Assembly (NCBI GenBank): GCA_012031965.1
Contig: JAAUSC010000045.1
Location: 1-40,115 of the forward strand
Direction: 5' to 3'
DNA: 40,115 nucleotides
Source: Scytonema sp. RU_4_4
Lineage (GTDB): Bacteria > Cyanobacteriota > Cyanobacteriia > Cyanobacteriales > Nostocaceae
Shown here: one piece after another, positions 8,449 through 17,441 of the stretch
How positions within the stretch are numbered: position 1 is the stretch's first letter
Layout of the letters: each line of letters opens with the position of its first letter
Program-made: the position numbers and the translations under genes
The notes under the pieces: model-generated
The model's input: only the letters and a program-made list of their open reading frames with translations
Databases searched by the model: none
Told to the model about the DNA's origin: nothing

Positions 8449-11147
8449 ATGAACTCTCACCTGCGTGTTCTGATTGTTGAGGATTCTGAAGATGATACTC
8501 TCTTAACAGTGAGGGAGTTACGTCGGGGTGGCTATACTCTAGACTATGTTCGGGTAGATACCCCAGATGCTATGCAGGCATCTCTAGAACAACAGTCGTG
8601 GGACATTGTGATTGCAGATTACACCCTGCCTGTTTTCAGTGCTCTACAAGCCCTTAAACTCCTCCAAAGCCGAAAACTGGATTTACCATTATTATCATCT
8701 CCGGTACTATTGGTGAAGATACTGCCGTCGCCGCCATGAAAGCCGGAGCGCATGACTATCTCATAAAAGGTCATCTCACCCGCCTAGTACCCGCAGTGGA
8801 GCGGGAATTGCGGGAGGCACAGGAACGACAGAAACGGCACCGCGCAGAACAGGCATTACAGGAAGCAGACGAGGTATTGCGAAAGTATACAGATGAGTTA
8901 GAAGAACTTTACAACCATGCTCCCTGTGGCTATCACTCCCTGGACAAAGATGGCGTCTTCGTCCGTATCAACGACACAGAACTTAACATGTTGGGGTACA
9001 GGCGGGATGAGATAATTGGTAAGAAGAAGTTTTCCGACCTACTTGCTGCTGAGAGCTTACAGATCTTCCAAGAAAATTTCCCGCTTTTCCAGCAGCGGGG
9101 TTGGGTGCGAGATCTGGAGTTTCAAATGATTCGCAAGGATGGCACTATCCTGCCCGTAAGCTTGAGCGCTACTGCGATGACGGATATGACAGGGAACTAC
9201 CTGATGAGTCGCTCTGTGGTTATTGATATCACCGAACGCAAGCGCTCAGAGAATGAACTACGGGACTCGGAGGCGCGGTATCGCCTGCTGTTTGAAAGTA
9301 ACCCCAACCCCATGTGGGTTTTTGACCTGGAAACTCTTGCTTTTCTGGCGGTGAACCAAGCGGCGATCGCCCATTACGGCTATTCCAAAGAAGAATTTTT
9401 GAGCATGACGCTTGCCGACATTATTCCGAACGCCGACATGACCTCACTGCACCAGGCTTTATCTACCTTCACACCGGGACAGAACGACTTTGGGGTTTGG
9501 AAACATCGCAAGAAGGATGGCAGTCTGATCGATATCAAGGCATTGGGTCACATTTTCTCATTTGCGGGTAAATGGACAAGCCTGGTCCTGCTCGACGACA
9601 TCAGCGATCGCCTGCAAGCGGAACAGAAAATCCGCGAACAAGCAGCCTTGCTCGATGTCGCAACTGACGCAATTTTTGTTCAAGATCTCGAACAGCACCT
9701 CTTATTCTGGAATAAAAGTGCTGAGCGCCTGTACGGATGGGAGACAGCAGAAGTCCTTGGCAAGAGTGCCGAGTCACTTTTGTACCGACATGAAGAAACT
9801 TTGCCACACTTTGAAGCAATGCAGGCAACGCTGGCGAAAGAGGGTCAGTGGCGGGGTGAGTTGCAGCAAGTCACAAAGGACGGTAAGGACATTCGAGTCG
9901 AAAGTCGCTGGACGCTTGTGTGTAATGAAGCTGGCAACCCCAAATCGATTCTAATTGTTAATACTGATATTACTGAGAAAAAACAACTCGAAACCCAGCT
10001 TCTGCGCACCCAACGGCTGGAAAGCTTAGGCACTCTCGCTTCGGGCATTGCCCACGACTTCAACAATATCCTCACTCCCATTTTGGCAGTTGCTCAACTA
10101 CTCCCCCTCAAATTCCCCAACCTTGATGAGAACACTCAGCAATTATTGAGGATGCTGGAAGGCAGTGCCAAGCGTGGTGCTGATTTGGTCAAGCAAATTC
10201 TGTCGTTTACTCGTCGAGGAATGGAAGGGAGCCGCACCATCGTCCAGACTAGGCATTTGCTTTGCGATGTGGCACAGGTCGCTCAAAGAACTTTCCCAAA
10301 ATCTATCGAAACCCAGACCAATATAGCACCCAATCTTTGGACAGTTTTTGCAGATGCAACTCAACTTCATCAAGTGCTGATGAACCTAACAGTCAATGCT
10401 CGTGATGCTATGCCCGATGGCGGTATCCTGGAGATTAGCGCCGAAAACCTTTGCGTTGATGAAAGCTATGCTCGTATGCATGTGGATGCTGAGGTAGGCT
10501 CATACATTGTGATTACAATTACTGATACCGGAAAGGGCATTCCGCCAGAAATTATGGACCGCATTTTTGATCCCTTTTTTACAACTAAAGAGGTGGGTAA
10601 GGGAACTGGTCTAGGACTTTCCACTGTCATGGGAATTATTAAAGGTCACTGCGGTTTTGTGAATGTTTATAGCGAGATGGGCAAGGGCAGCATCTTTAAG
10701 GTGTACCTGCCGAGTTGCCAAGTCACTGAAACCCAAGTAGCAGCCGATGCAGAACTACCAAGGGGTAATGGCGAATTGATTTTGGTGGTAGATGACGAAC
10801 TCACAATCTGCGAGATAGCTCAAACCACACTGGAAAGCCATAACTATAGGATTTTAACCGCCAGCGATGGAATTGAGGCACTTGCACTCTATGCTCAGTA
10901 TAAGAATGACATCAGTGTGGTGTTGATAGATATGATGATGCCAGGGATGGATGGTTCTGCCACGATTCTGACATTGCAACGCATGAATCCCCAGGTGCAA
11001 ATCATTGCGATGAGCGGACTAATGAGCAATTGGACGACTGCTCAAAAAAGAAATCTTGGCATCCAAGACTTCTTGCCAAAACCCTTTACAGCTCAAGCAT
11101 TACTGAGTACCGTTCTACAACACTTGGACAAAGCTAGACAAAGTTGA
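8449..11147 (+). pseudogene. Hybrid histidine kinase (REC-PAS x3-HisKA-HATPase-REC) broken by a one-base deletion
   Basis: The frame from 8449 encodes the first part of a receiver domain (VLIVEDSEDD, phospho-Asp in DIVIADYTLP) and then goes out of register near 8687-8690, ending at 8739. Reading one frame over gives FIIISGTIGEDTAVAAMKAG, the expected continuation, so one T seems missing in CCATTATTATC. The second frame (from ATG 8736, 803 codons) carries the end of the receiver (DYLIKGHL), three PAS domains (about 55-165, 180-295, 300-415), HisKA of the HDFNN type (GIAHDFNNIL), a HATPase (DTGKGIPP, GTGLGLSTV) and a C-terminal receiver (VVDDE, IDMMMPGMDG). The two frames overlap as ATGA, so coupled translation of the second part is possible. 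A sequencing error cannot be excluded. Confidence 0.85.
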
Positions 11148-11370
11148 ACCTTGTTAGACATTGCCCGGATTGTTTCCTGCTTCAACCTGGCAGTGTCGGC
11201 ACTAACCAGTCCACAGGCTTAAATTCGGATAGAACTTATCCTATGTTTCGCTCTTGTTTCGCGTTAGAGAAATAATAGCACATTTGAATGTTGGACAAAA
11301 ATGTTAATCAAACGAATACCCCGCCCTTCAAGGGCGGGGTTTATCCCTATTAATGTCTAGCTTTGTCCAA
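11124..11370. mobile_element. Small inverted-repeat element with an IS605-type end hairpin
   Basis: TTGGACAAAGCTAGACA (11124-11140) and its exact complement TGTCTAGCTTTGTCCAA (11354-11370) enclose 213 bp without a gene. Inside lies CCCCGCCCTTCAAGGGCGGGG (11321-11341), split here as CCCCGCCC-TTCAA-GGGCGGGG, the kind of hairpin found at right ends of IS200/IS605 elements that carry tnpB. The left arm overlaps the last codons of the hybrid kinase. It may be a decayed element end or a MITE. Confidence 0.5.
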
Positions 11371-11376
11371 CAATTT

Positions 11377-11395
11377 AGTTACAGTTTCTAGCCCT
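11377..11395 (+). repeat. 19-bp direct repeat, copy 2
   Basis: Identical to 6455-6473. The two copies bracket the kinase-regulator-kinase block (about 4.9 kb). Confidence 0.7.
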
Positions 11396-11407
11396 ACGGG
11401 AGATGCT

Positions 11408-12640
11408 TTAAGGTAAAGCGAAAGCGGATTCTGTCACCACTTTGGTAGAGGCTTCCTGGTAAATTTCAGCTTTGAGTGGTTGGTAAAACAGCTCGTACCA
11501 CAGATGACCCACCCGTGCATCAAATTCCCCTACTTGACCTCGCATGAATAGGTGCAAGCACTTTGCAGACTTCCCTGGTAACAGTTGCCAACAGAAACGG
11601 CTTTTATTTCCTTCTTGTGGATGTGTCACCGCGTCTATATGCACATCAGTCGCCAAGCCATAAGCTGGGTAAGGCGATGTGGTGGAACCAACAGCAAACC
11701 AATCGGGTACAGGGAAGACCTGTTGGATATCCTCTGTTTGTCCCATGTTCATGTGGGCAAAGTAGCGAGGTGCAAAGTAAAGATTGGTGACTTGTTTTCC
11801 ATCTATAATTCTGTCTTCTTCACCCTTGGGTTTAGCTTTGATAAATAATTCCTCAATTAAGTAGTTAGCGCCAGCATACAAGCTGATGACTCGGTAAAGT
11901 TCACACACAAAATGACGATTATTGCCTGTATCTGGATCTGCACCCATATAGTCGAAGGGTTCTGAGGCAATAGTCATGCTGGCTCGCACCGGACCACTAG
12001 ATTGGGATATGAGCCGATACGAATGGTTGAACAGAGAAACGTGATAGTATGGCGATTTTGGATGAGGAGGTCCAGGTAACAAAAGTTCAGCTACCTGCAT
12101 ACAGCGCTTTTCTGGGTCTTGCCCTAGCCACTCACCCCTTGCAGCTAGGAATGGATCTAAAATTTCCTGATGGTCAAGTTGCACGCTGGTGGCGGAACCC
12201 GAAAACCAGTTGTGCTGATTATCCTCAGGTGCAGGTATCAAATTGAACCAGACAATCAGGTGGTTGTTCACCAGTCTGACTCCCCGCGCTTGTCCAGAAG
12301 TCCCGTAGACCACCTCTAGAGAAGGCTCTCCCAATTTTGCAGGCATTGGCTTACCCCGGTCTACTCTCACAAAGCCTGAAGCAAGTCTGCCATCCTCCAA
12401 ATTGGGTGGAATTGGTTTTTGTAGTGAAAACACGAGAACGTCACGAGAAGAATCTTCTGGATCAACTCGGTCAACTTGGGCATGAATTTGCGTATGTGAA
12501 AGGTCGCGGAGGTCACTTAGTACAAGTTCTTCTGGAGGAATTTGGAATTGTTGATAGATAGGTTGCCAAGGAAGAGTAATATAACCACTCCGCCAAGAAT
12601 TGGAAGGATTGAAAATAGCTAATAAATTAATGGACGGCAT
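11408..12640 (-). CDS. Conserved protein of unknown function (410 residues), preceded by the shared motif
   Basis: I do not recognise a family. The protein is soluble, without signal peptide or membrane segments, rich in aromatic residues and predicted beta strands, with motifs SSGPVRASMTIASEPFDYMG, ELYRVISLYAGANYLIEELF and LYFAPRYFAHMNMGQ; the mixture of short strands and conserved Arg/Tyr/Asp resembles beta-sandwich carbohydrate-acting proteins, which is only an impression. The ATG at 12640 is chosen because GGAGG lies about 10 bp upstream; a TTG at 12655 is an unlikely alternative. The direct repeat shared with nifJ and hox genes lies 106 bp upstream (12746-12763), which suggests common regulation. 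The persulfide repressor gene lies further upstream on the same strand. Confidence 0.75.
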   Translation of the reverse strand: MPSINLLAIFNPSNSWRSGYITLPWQPIYQQFQIPPEELVLSDLRDLSHTQIHAQVDRVDPEDSSRDVLVFSLQKPIPPNLEDGRLASGFVRVDRGKPMPAKLGEPSLEVVYGTSGQARGVRLVNNHLIVWFNLIPAPEDNQHNWFSGSATSVQLDHQEILDPFLAARGEWLGQDPEKRCMQVAELLLPGPPHPKSPYYHVSLFNHSYRLISQSSGPVRASMTIASEPFDYMGADPDTGNNRHFVCELYRVISLYAGANYLIEELFIKAKPKGEEDRIIDGKQVTNLYFAPRYFAHMNMGQTEDIQQVFPVPDWFAVGSTTSPYPAYGLATDVHIDAVTHPQEGNKSRFCWQLLPGKSAKCLHLFMRGQVGEFDARVGHLWYELFYQPLKAEIYQEASTKVVTESAFALP

Positions 12641-12745
12641 AAGTTGCCCTCCCAACTTTTGTTATGCAGTTGCGTTTTTTGGAGTTATTTAGTTAGCTGT
12701 GTACTCTGAAGTACTGAGCTATTTTTTTAGCTTAGGAGAAAATTT

Positions 12746-12763
12746 TGAGGAAGTCGTGAGGAA
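12746..12763 (+). promoter_or_regulatory. Shared direct repeat, copy 3 (upstream of the 12640 gene)
   Basis: TGAGGAAGTCGTGAGGAA: both TGAGGAA half sites perfect, spacer changed from CTTG to GTCG. It reads on the strand opposite to the gene that starts at 12640. Conservation of the half sites and change in the spacer suggest the halves are the contacted parts. Confidence 0.7.
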
Positions 12764-12848
12764 GTTAGAAAAATTAAGGCGAAGTGCTTGATAGAAACTG
12801 ACTTTACAGACGACCGTTTAGGAATTCTCTTGAAAATTGGAGCAATTT

Positions 12849-13193
12849 TTACGGATGGCGGAGTGCTTGCAGTTGCTCGAACTGTTGGGTTTGTTCTTGC
12901 AGACGAATCGCAAGGCGATCGCACACTAACTCACATAGCTCAAAAATTATCGGGTCAGTAATTTGGTAAAAAACACTGATTCCTTGTGGCTGACGACTAA
13001 CTATACCCGCTTGCATCAATACTTTCAGATGCTTGGAAACATTAGCCTGTCCCAGTCCGGTTTCTTGGATGATTTCCGTCACATTTTTCGCTCCTGACTT
13101 GAGACAACACAAAACTTGCAGCCGACTCACTTCTGACAACACTTTAAAATATTCAGCAACGGGAGCAAGGGTTTGAGGCGAGGATTCTAGCAT
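12849..13193 (-). CDS. ArsR-family repressor, BigR/SqrR-like persulfide sensor
   Basis: A 114-residue winged-helix repressor: helix-turn-helix NVTEIIQETGLGQANVSKHL, wing RQPQGISVFYQITD. It lacks the ELCVGDL metal motif of SmtB/ArsR. Instead it has Cys29/Cys30 in LQVLCCLKSG and Cys87 (and Cys91) in ELCELVCDRL, the positions of the two thiols that form a polysulfide bridge in BigR and SqrR. The divergent neighbour genes encode a DUF442 protein, a persulfide dioxygenase and a sulfite-type exporter, the classic BigR targets. Presumably it represses that operon, and its own gene, from the 90-bp region between them until persulfide oxidises it. The thiol alignment is by eye. Confidence 0.88.
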   Translation of the reverse strand: MLESSPQTLAPVAEYFKVLSEVSRLQVLCCLKSGAKNVTEIIQETGLGQANVSKHLKVLMQAGIVSRQPQGISVFYQITDPIIFELCELVCDRLAIRLQEQTQQFEQLQALRHP

Positions 13194-13235
13194 ACAGACT
13201 TAAATATTACATCTTTTTATATATACTTACTATTA

Positions 13236-13253
13236 TATTACCAGATAGTAATA
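13236..13253. promoter_or_regulatory. Candidate operator of the persulfide operon
   Basis: Perfect inverted repeat TATTAC-N6-GTAATA in the 90-bp region between the divergent ArsR gene and the DUF442 gene, about 30 bp before the latter's start. AT-rich sequence with TATATATACTTACTATTATA just to the left could hold both promoters. Confidence 0.6.
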
Positions 13254-13283
13254 TGGTAAATAGAGTTAAGAACTAAGAGAGTA

Positions 13284-13733
13284 ATGGAAAACGTCAAAAA
13301 GATTAACAATGAATTAACAGTAGCAGGACAGGTAACACTAGAGCAGTTACAGCAGGCGGTGAGTGAAGGTTACAAGTCCGTACTAAATCTCCGTTCGCCT
13401 GATGAACAAGGCTTTTGGAGCGATGAGCCGCAACAAGTAGAAGCGCTGGGGCTGGATTATGTCAATATGCCTGTCAAAGTCGAGACTCTCACCGAAGAAC
13501 AAACAACGGAGATTTTAAAACAAATCGACGAACTTCCGAAACCAGCCTTAATCCATTGTGGTAAACAGATGCGAGCAGGAGCAATGGCACTGATGAATAT
13601 AGCAACACGACAAGGTATGGTACCAGAACAAGCATTTCACAAAGCTGGTGAAATTGGCTTTGATTGCAGTGCCTATCCGAAGATGAAAGAGTTTTTCGAG
13701 CAATATGTTTCCAAGCACTCAAAAGCTAATTAG
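13284..13733 (+). CDS. DUF442/Blh-type phosphatase-like (rhodanese-related) protein
   Basis: The 149-residue protein matches the DUF442 family found fused to or beside persulfide dioxygenases (Blh, CstB-related). The active loop is HCGKQMRAG, with Cys and Arg spaced CX4R as in rhodanese-like and phosphatase-like folds; SVLNLRSPDEQGFW at about 32-45 is also typical. It probably handles sulfane sulfur or protects the dioxygenase; the exact reaction in cyanobacteria is not known to me. It is the first gene of the operon, 90 bp from the divergent repressor, and ends 40 bp before the dioxygenase. Confidence 0.85.
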   Translation: MENVKKINNELTVAGQVTLEQLQQAVSEGYKSVLNLRSPDEQGFWSDEPQQVEALGLDYVNMPVKVETLTEEQTTEILKQIDELPKPALIHCGKQMRAGAMALMNIATRQGMVPEQAFHKAGEIGFDCSAYPKMKEFFEQYVSKHSKAN

Positions 13734-13773
13734 AAAATAATATCCACCATGATGAATGATGGAGGATGCACAT

Positions 13774-14472
13774 ATGTTATTTAGGCAACTATTTGATCCA
13801 GAAAGCAGTACCTACACTTATTTGATTGCTGATCTCAATACCAAAGAAGCAATTCTCGTTGATCCAGTCCGAGAGCAAGTGGAGCGAGACTTGAAATTAC
13901 TCCAAGAACTGGGACTTACCCTACGTTTCTGTTTAGAAACTCACATTCACGCAGATCACATCACGGGAACCGATAAACTACGAGCAGCTACAGGTTGTTT
14001 AGGTATTGTCCCAGAAAATGCTCAAGCTGCTTGTGCCGACCGCCACATTAAAGATGAAGAAACATTACAATTAGGCACAATGACCATCAAAGCCATTGCC
14101 ACTCCCGGTCATACCGACAGCCATAATGCTTACTTGGTTAATGGTGATCGAGTCCTCACAGGAGATGCTTTGTTTATCAGAGGATGCGGTCGAACAGATT
14201 TTCAAAGTGGTGATGCAGGTACTCTCTATGACTCAGTAACGCAATACTTCTTTACCTTACCAGAGGACACTCTGGTGTATCCAGGTCATGATTACCGTGG
14301 TCATACTGTATCCACCATCGGGGAAGAAAAGCGTTGGAATCCCCGGTTTGTAGGACGTAGCCGCCAAGAATTCATTGAATTTATGGGGAACCTGAATCTG
14401 CCAAATCCCAAGAAGATGATGGAAGCCGTACCCGCAAATGAAATGTGCGGTCATTTGGCAGACGTCGCTTAG
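13774..14472 (+). CDS. Persulfide dioxygenase (ETHE1-like metallo-beta-lactamase fold)
   Basis: ETHE1-like enzymes oxidise glutathione persulfide to sulfite with a mononuclear iron. The 232-residue protein has the HxHxDH motif in ETHIHADHITG, the third His in ATPGHTDSH, the metal Asp in LTGDALFIRGCGRTDFQ (the CGRTDFQ stretch is diagnostic for ETHE1) and a final His in VYPGHDY. The ATG at 13774 is preferred over the one at 13756 because GGAGG lies 8 bp before it. It lies 26 bp before the exporter gene, so dioxygenase product (sulfite) and export are probably coupled. Confidence 0.93.
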   Translation: MLFRQLFDPESSTYTYLIADLNTKEAILVDPVREQVERDLKLLQELGLTLRFCLETHIHADHITGTDKLRAATGCLGIVPENAQAACADRHIKDEETLQLGTMTIKAIATPGHTDSHNAYLVNGDRVLTGDALFIRGCGRTDFQSGDAGTLYDSVTQYFFTLPEDTLVYPGHDYRGHTVSTIGEEKRWNPRFVGRSRQEFIEFMGNLNLPNPKKMMEAVPANEMCGHLADVA

Positions 14473-14498
14473 AACCATTGGCGATTGCAGGAATCAAT

Positions 14499-15359
14499 AT
14501 GTTTGCGTGGATTTTAGGTCACATCCTAGCAGCGGCAATTGGAATTAGCCTGGGTTTAATCGGTGGGGGAGGCTCGATACTCGCTGTACCAACCCTAGTT
14601 TACATCATGGGAGTGCCCCCTAAGTCGGCGATCGCCATGAGTTTAGCGATCGTAGGAGCGGTTAGCTTGTTGGGAGTCATTCCCCACTGGAAACTTGGCA
14701 ATATCCAGTTAAAAACTGCTCTGATGTTTGGATTATCGACGATGTTAGGGGCGTACTTGGGAGCACGCATTGCAATGCTGCCTTTCGTCACAGGCACTTT
14801 ACAAATGTTGCTGTTTGCCACAATGATGTTACTAGCAGCAGGGTTTATGATTCGTAAGAGTTCCGTAACAACGACATCCTCACCTGTCTCTCAACCAGAC
14901 TTAGAACTGTATCCCAAACCTATCTGCAAATATTGCTGGTTGTGGCTTATGACTGAAGGAATTGGTGTTGGTGCATTGACAGGATTAGTCGGTGTGGGAG
15001 GGGGTTTCGCAATTGTACCAGCCCTTGTATTGTTAGCAAATGTACCGATGAAACAGGCGATAGGTACATCTTTGTTGGTCATTGTTCTGAACTCAATTGC
15101 TGCTTTTTTAGGATACTTCGGTCGTGTAACCCTCAACTGGCAGTTGATGCTTTCTTTTACCTTTGCCGCCAGTTTAGGTATTATTGCTGGGGCTTACATT
15201 GTTCGATTTGTTCAAGCAAGGCACTTACAGAAAGTATTTGGCTATTTTCTCTTAGCCATGGCTGCCTTTATTTTCTGGCAAAATCGGACAAAGTTTCACT
15301 CTTCAAAGACACAACAGCAGATACCTCCAGAACAAGCTGAAATAGCCCTAGCTAAATAA
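14499..15359 (+). CDS. TauE/SafE (TSUP) family exporter, probably sulfite
   Basis: A 286-residue membrane protein with about eight hydrophobic segments and the two family repeats: GISLGLIGGGGSILAVPTL near the N-terminus and GALTGLVGVGGGFAIVPALV in the second half. Members linked to ETHE1 and BigR genes are thought to export sulfite or related sulfur oxyanions. The ATG at 14499 is chosen because upstream codons overlap the dioxygenase gene and are not hydrophobic. Last gene of the operon; AT-rich sequence follows without a clear terminator. Confidence 0.9.
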   Translation: MFAWILGHILAAAIGISLGLIGGGGSILAVPTLVYIMGVPPKSAIAMSLAIVGAVSLLGVIPHWKLGNIQLKTALMFGLSTMLGAYLGARIAMLPFVTGTLQMLLFATMMLLAAGFMIRKSSVTTTSSPVSQPDLELYPKPICKYCWLWLMTEGIGVGALTGLVGVGGGFAIVPALVLLANVPMKQAIGTSLLVIVLNSIAAFLGYFGRVTLNWQLMLSFTFAASLGIIAGAYIVRFVQARHLQKVFGYFLLAMAAFIFWQNRTKFHSSKTQQQIPPEQAEIALAK

Positions 15360-15808
15360 AAAACTTGTAGGCTTTTCCATAAATAAGTATCCTGTGATGG
15401 GTTATAGGCGTAGTACCTAGCACGGAATGTGTGATTACCTCGCGGCAAATTTCTAAATCTGACCAAAATTGTGGGATTTCTTCCCCAAAATCCATTTTTA
15501 CCGCCACCTTCCCCGACACAGGTAACTGGCAAACTTCCTTTAATATTCCCAATTGCAGAACAAGCCTGGATAGACCATACAGGAGGTTGCAGTTGCAATC
15601 CTCCACGAGAGATTTCTGCAATGGTAATAGCACAAGCAATATGATTTCTCTGAAGCCGACCTCTACGACATTGACTCCTGTTCGCCGATTTTTTGAGGAG
15701 TTAGGAAAATACGTATACCGCAAACAGTTATCAGTGAACAGTTATCAGTTAACTTTCTAGCTTTCAAGTGCTTCCAACCAAACTAGCAAATCAGCCATGC
15801 TGGTAAAA
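15360..15808. other. Intergenic stretch with decayed coding traces
   Basis: Minus-strand frames here look partly protein-like (for example LPVSGKVAVKMDFGEEIPQF at about 15440-15530, and RNHIACAITIAEISR in another frame), as if a gene had been broken by frameshifts, but I cannot name a family. CAGTTATCAGTGAA-type repeats occupy 15725-15754. Confidence 0.35.
15725..15754. repeat. Short repeat, CAGTTATCAGTGAA units
   Basis: One complete unit and a partial one; the same unit forms a longer array at 19284-19347. Confidence 0.75.
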
Positions 15809-16510
15809 TCAAGCCTTTGTCAATTGCTTTACAAACTCCCCGTGTTCAGGAGAATTTAGTCCCAACTGCAGCACCTCTAACACCCGTGCCATCTGATTAT
15901 TTAACAACGCTTCCACCGCCAGCCACAAGCCTGGAAACGCTTGAGAGCGAATAATGCCATCCTTATTGACAGGGAGCGATCGATACTCCCCTTCCACCAA
16001 ATTAAACCAATCGAGTTGATTCTCAAAGGATTGCCAAACAATATACTCCAATACCCCATTACGGCGATAAGCTTGCTTTTTGCTACCTGTATCAATTGCA
16101 GCGCTGCTGGCAGCAATTTCCACCACTAATTCCGGAACTCCCTCCAAATAACCATCATCCGTTAACTTAGCTTTCCCTCCCACCGCTTCATCCAAAATCA
16201 AAACAATATCTGGCTGGGGTTCGTTATCCAAATCGAGGCGAATCGTTGGCTCAATACCTAAACGTAGCTCTGGTGTGGAGATTTGATACGTCCAGAGCCA
16301 TCCGTGTAAACGGCTATGGGGTTCTGCGTGTTGTTGAAAACGTAAGGGAGATGCCACGTAAACGATTCCTTCGATTAGTTCCGCTTTTTTGATATGGGGT
16401 GCAGCCAGATAGCGTCGCTCAAATTCAGGACGAGTTAGGCGATCGCCACTTTCCAAAGGCGGTAAATCCTGGGCTTTAGTGCGAGGCTGACGGGGTAGGT
16501 GGGTCGTCAT
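15809..16510 (-). CDS. Uma2-family (DUF820) PD-(D/E)XK endonuclease-like protein
   Basis: A 233-residue member of the Uma2/DUF820 family, which is greatly expanded in cyanobacteria. It shows the nuclease-fold core: Glu in AELIEGIVYVASP, Asp in NEPQPDIVLI, Glu in VPELVVEIAASS, Lys in DTGSKKQAYRRNGVLEYIVW. Cellular role is unknown; many copies may be mobile or selfish. The ATG at 16510 is clear. It stands alone between a decayed stretch and a 500-bp intergenic region. Confidence 0.9.
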   Translation of the reverse strand: MTTHLPRQPRTKAQDLPPLESGDRLTRPEFERRYLAAPHIKKAELIEGIVYVASPLRFQQHAEPHSRLHGWLWTYQISTPELRLGIEPTIRLDLDNEPQPDIVLILDEAVGGKAKLTDDGYLEGVPELVVEIAASSAAIDTGSKKQAYRRNGVLEYIVWQSFENQLDWFNLVEGEYRSLPVNKDGIIRSQAFPGLWLAVEALLNNQMARVLEVLQLGLNSPEHGEFVKQLTKA

Positions 16511-17027
16511 GGCAGCGTTCTGAAGTTATTTGTCTTATCTTAAAACAATTATTGTCGTGAGTAATTCCATTATGGCGCTGGCGAATAATAGGTCTTCTTT
16601 TATTTTTGCAAAATTGGGATGCTCCCGTATTCCTCCGCATTTTCTGGGGGATTTGTCAATAGCTCAAATAACAAACTGGGAGATTGTTGAAATAACTTAT
16701 AAAATATCGAATCTCGACGCATGAAGAATTTTACTAAATCGGCGCAATAATCAAAGACTTAGCATTGATGAGCTTAACCCTCAATGGCGAACGCATCTTC
16801 TGCGAGTTGGATAAAACGAAATATGACCCAACAAAAATAACCGAGAAAATTAGGATAATTATGAACAGCAATCGCTTCCATAAATTTACTTTTTTTCAAG
16901 ATTATTAATCATACCATTTTTGTAAATTATTGCTGCAATATTAGATTTTTTGGTGAGAATACGCCAGAATAAAAATAGGTTTAAGTATAAACAAAGCCTG
17001 TTTAGAAATAGCAGGGAGGTGTAAGTT
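16511..17027. other. Intergenic stretch, nothing recognised
   Basis: AT-rich, with one 64-codon frame (16530-16724) of no recognisable content and no ribosome site. The promoter of the secreted protein at 17028 presumably lies near its right end. Confidence 0.5.
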
Positions 17028-17441
17028 ATGAGCGTGAAAAAATTGGCTTACGCTTTTGGCGCGTCACTCATTCTAATGAGTTCAATTTTCGCTCTCAAAG
17101 CTTGGGCACTTGATGTCAGAGACTTTCATGGAAACTATTCTATGAGTCATGACGGATGGAAAGGTAATTTAACTCTGTTTAACTCCTCTGACCCAGAGTT
17201 TAGGTGTAATCCTCTGTGCGGAATGTATACCGACAGTGGTGGTCGTAATTATCTTGTGAAGGTGAGCAATATTCAAGGTTACAAAATCACCTTCTACGTG
17301 ATTGGAATCGGGGATGAAAACGCAGAGGGAACTGGTGGTCAGAAATTTGAAGGATATTTGATGACCCAAACAAAAGATGCCATTGCAGGAAATACTTGGT
17401 GGCATAGCAGACCATTTGGATTTTATGCTGTAAAGCATTAA
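17028..17441 (+). CDS. Small secreted beta-rich protein of unknown function
   Basis: A 137-residue protein with a signal peptide (KKLAYAFGASLILMSSIFAL, cleaved probably after KAWA, about residue 28). The mature part begins DVRDFHGNYSMSHDGWKGNL and contains two Cys (RCNPLCGMY) that could form a disulfide, then QKFEGYLMTQTKDAIAGNTWW and PFGFYAVK. The alternation of strands and conserved Gly/Trp suggests a small beta barrel, as in avidin- or lipocalin-like proteins, but this is not shown. A good ribosome site GGGAGGTG precedes the ATG. It is convergent with hoxH. Confidence 0.75.
   Translation: MSVKKLAYAFGASLILMSSIFALKAWALDVRDFHGNYSMSHDGWKGNLTLFNSSDPEFRCNPLCGMYTDSGGRNYLVKVSNIQGYKITFYVIGIGDENAEGTGGQKFEGYLMTQTKDAIAGNTWWHSRPFGFYAVKH

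Noticed and set aside
11408-12640. Assigning the unknown protein to acetoacetate decarboxylase or a lyase family
   Set aside because: No diagnostic motif could be seen; only a vague strand-rich resemblance.
15352-15723. Minus-strand frame downstream of the TauE gene as a real gene
   Set aside because: Protein-like pieces occur in different frames and none has a recognisable start or family; treated as decayed sequence.
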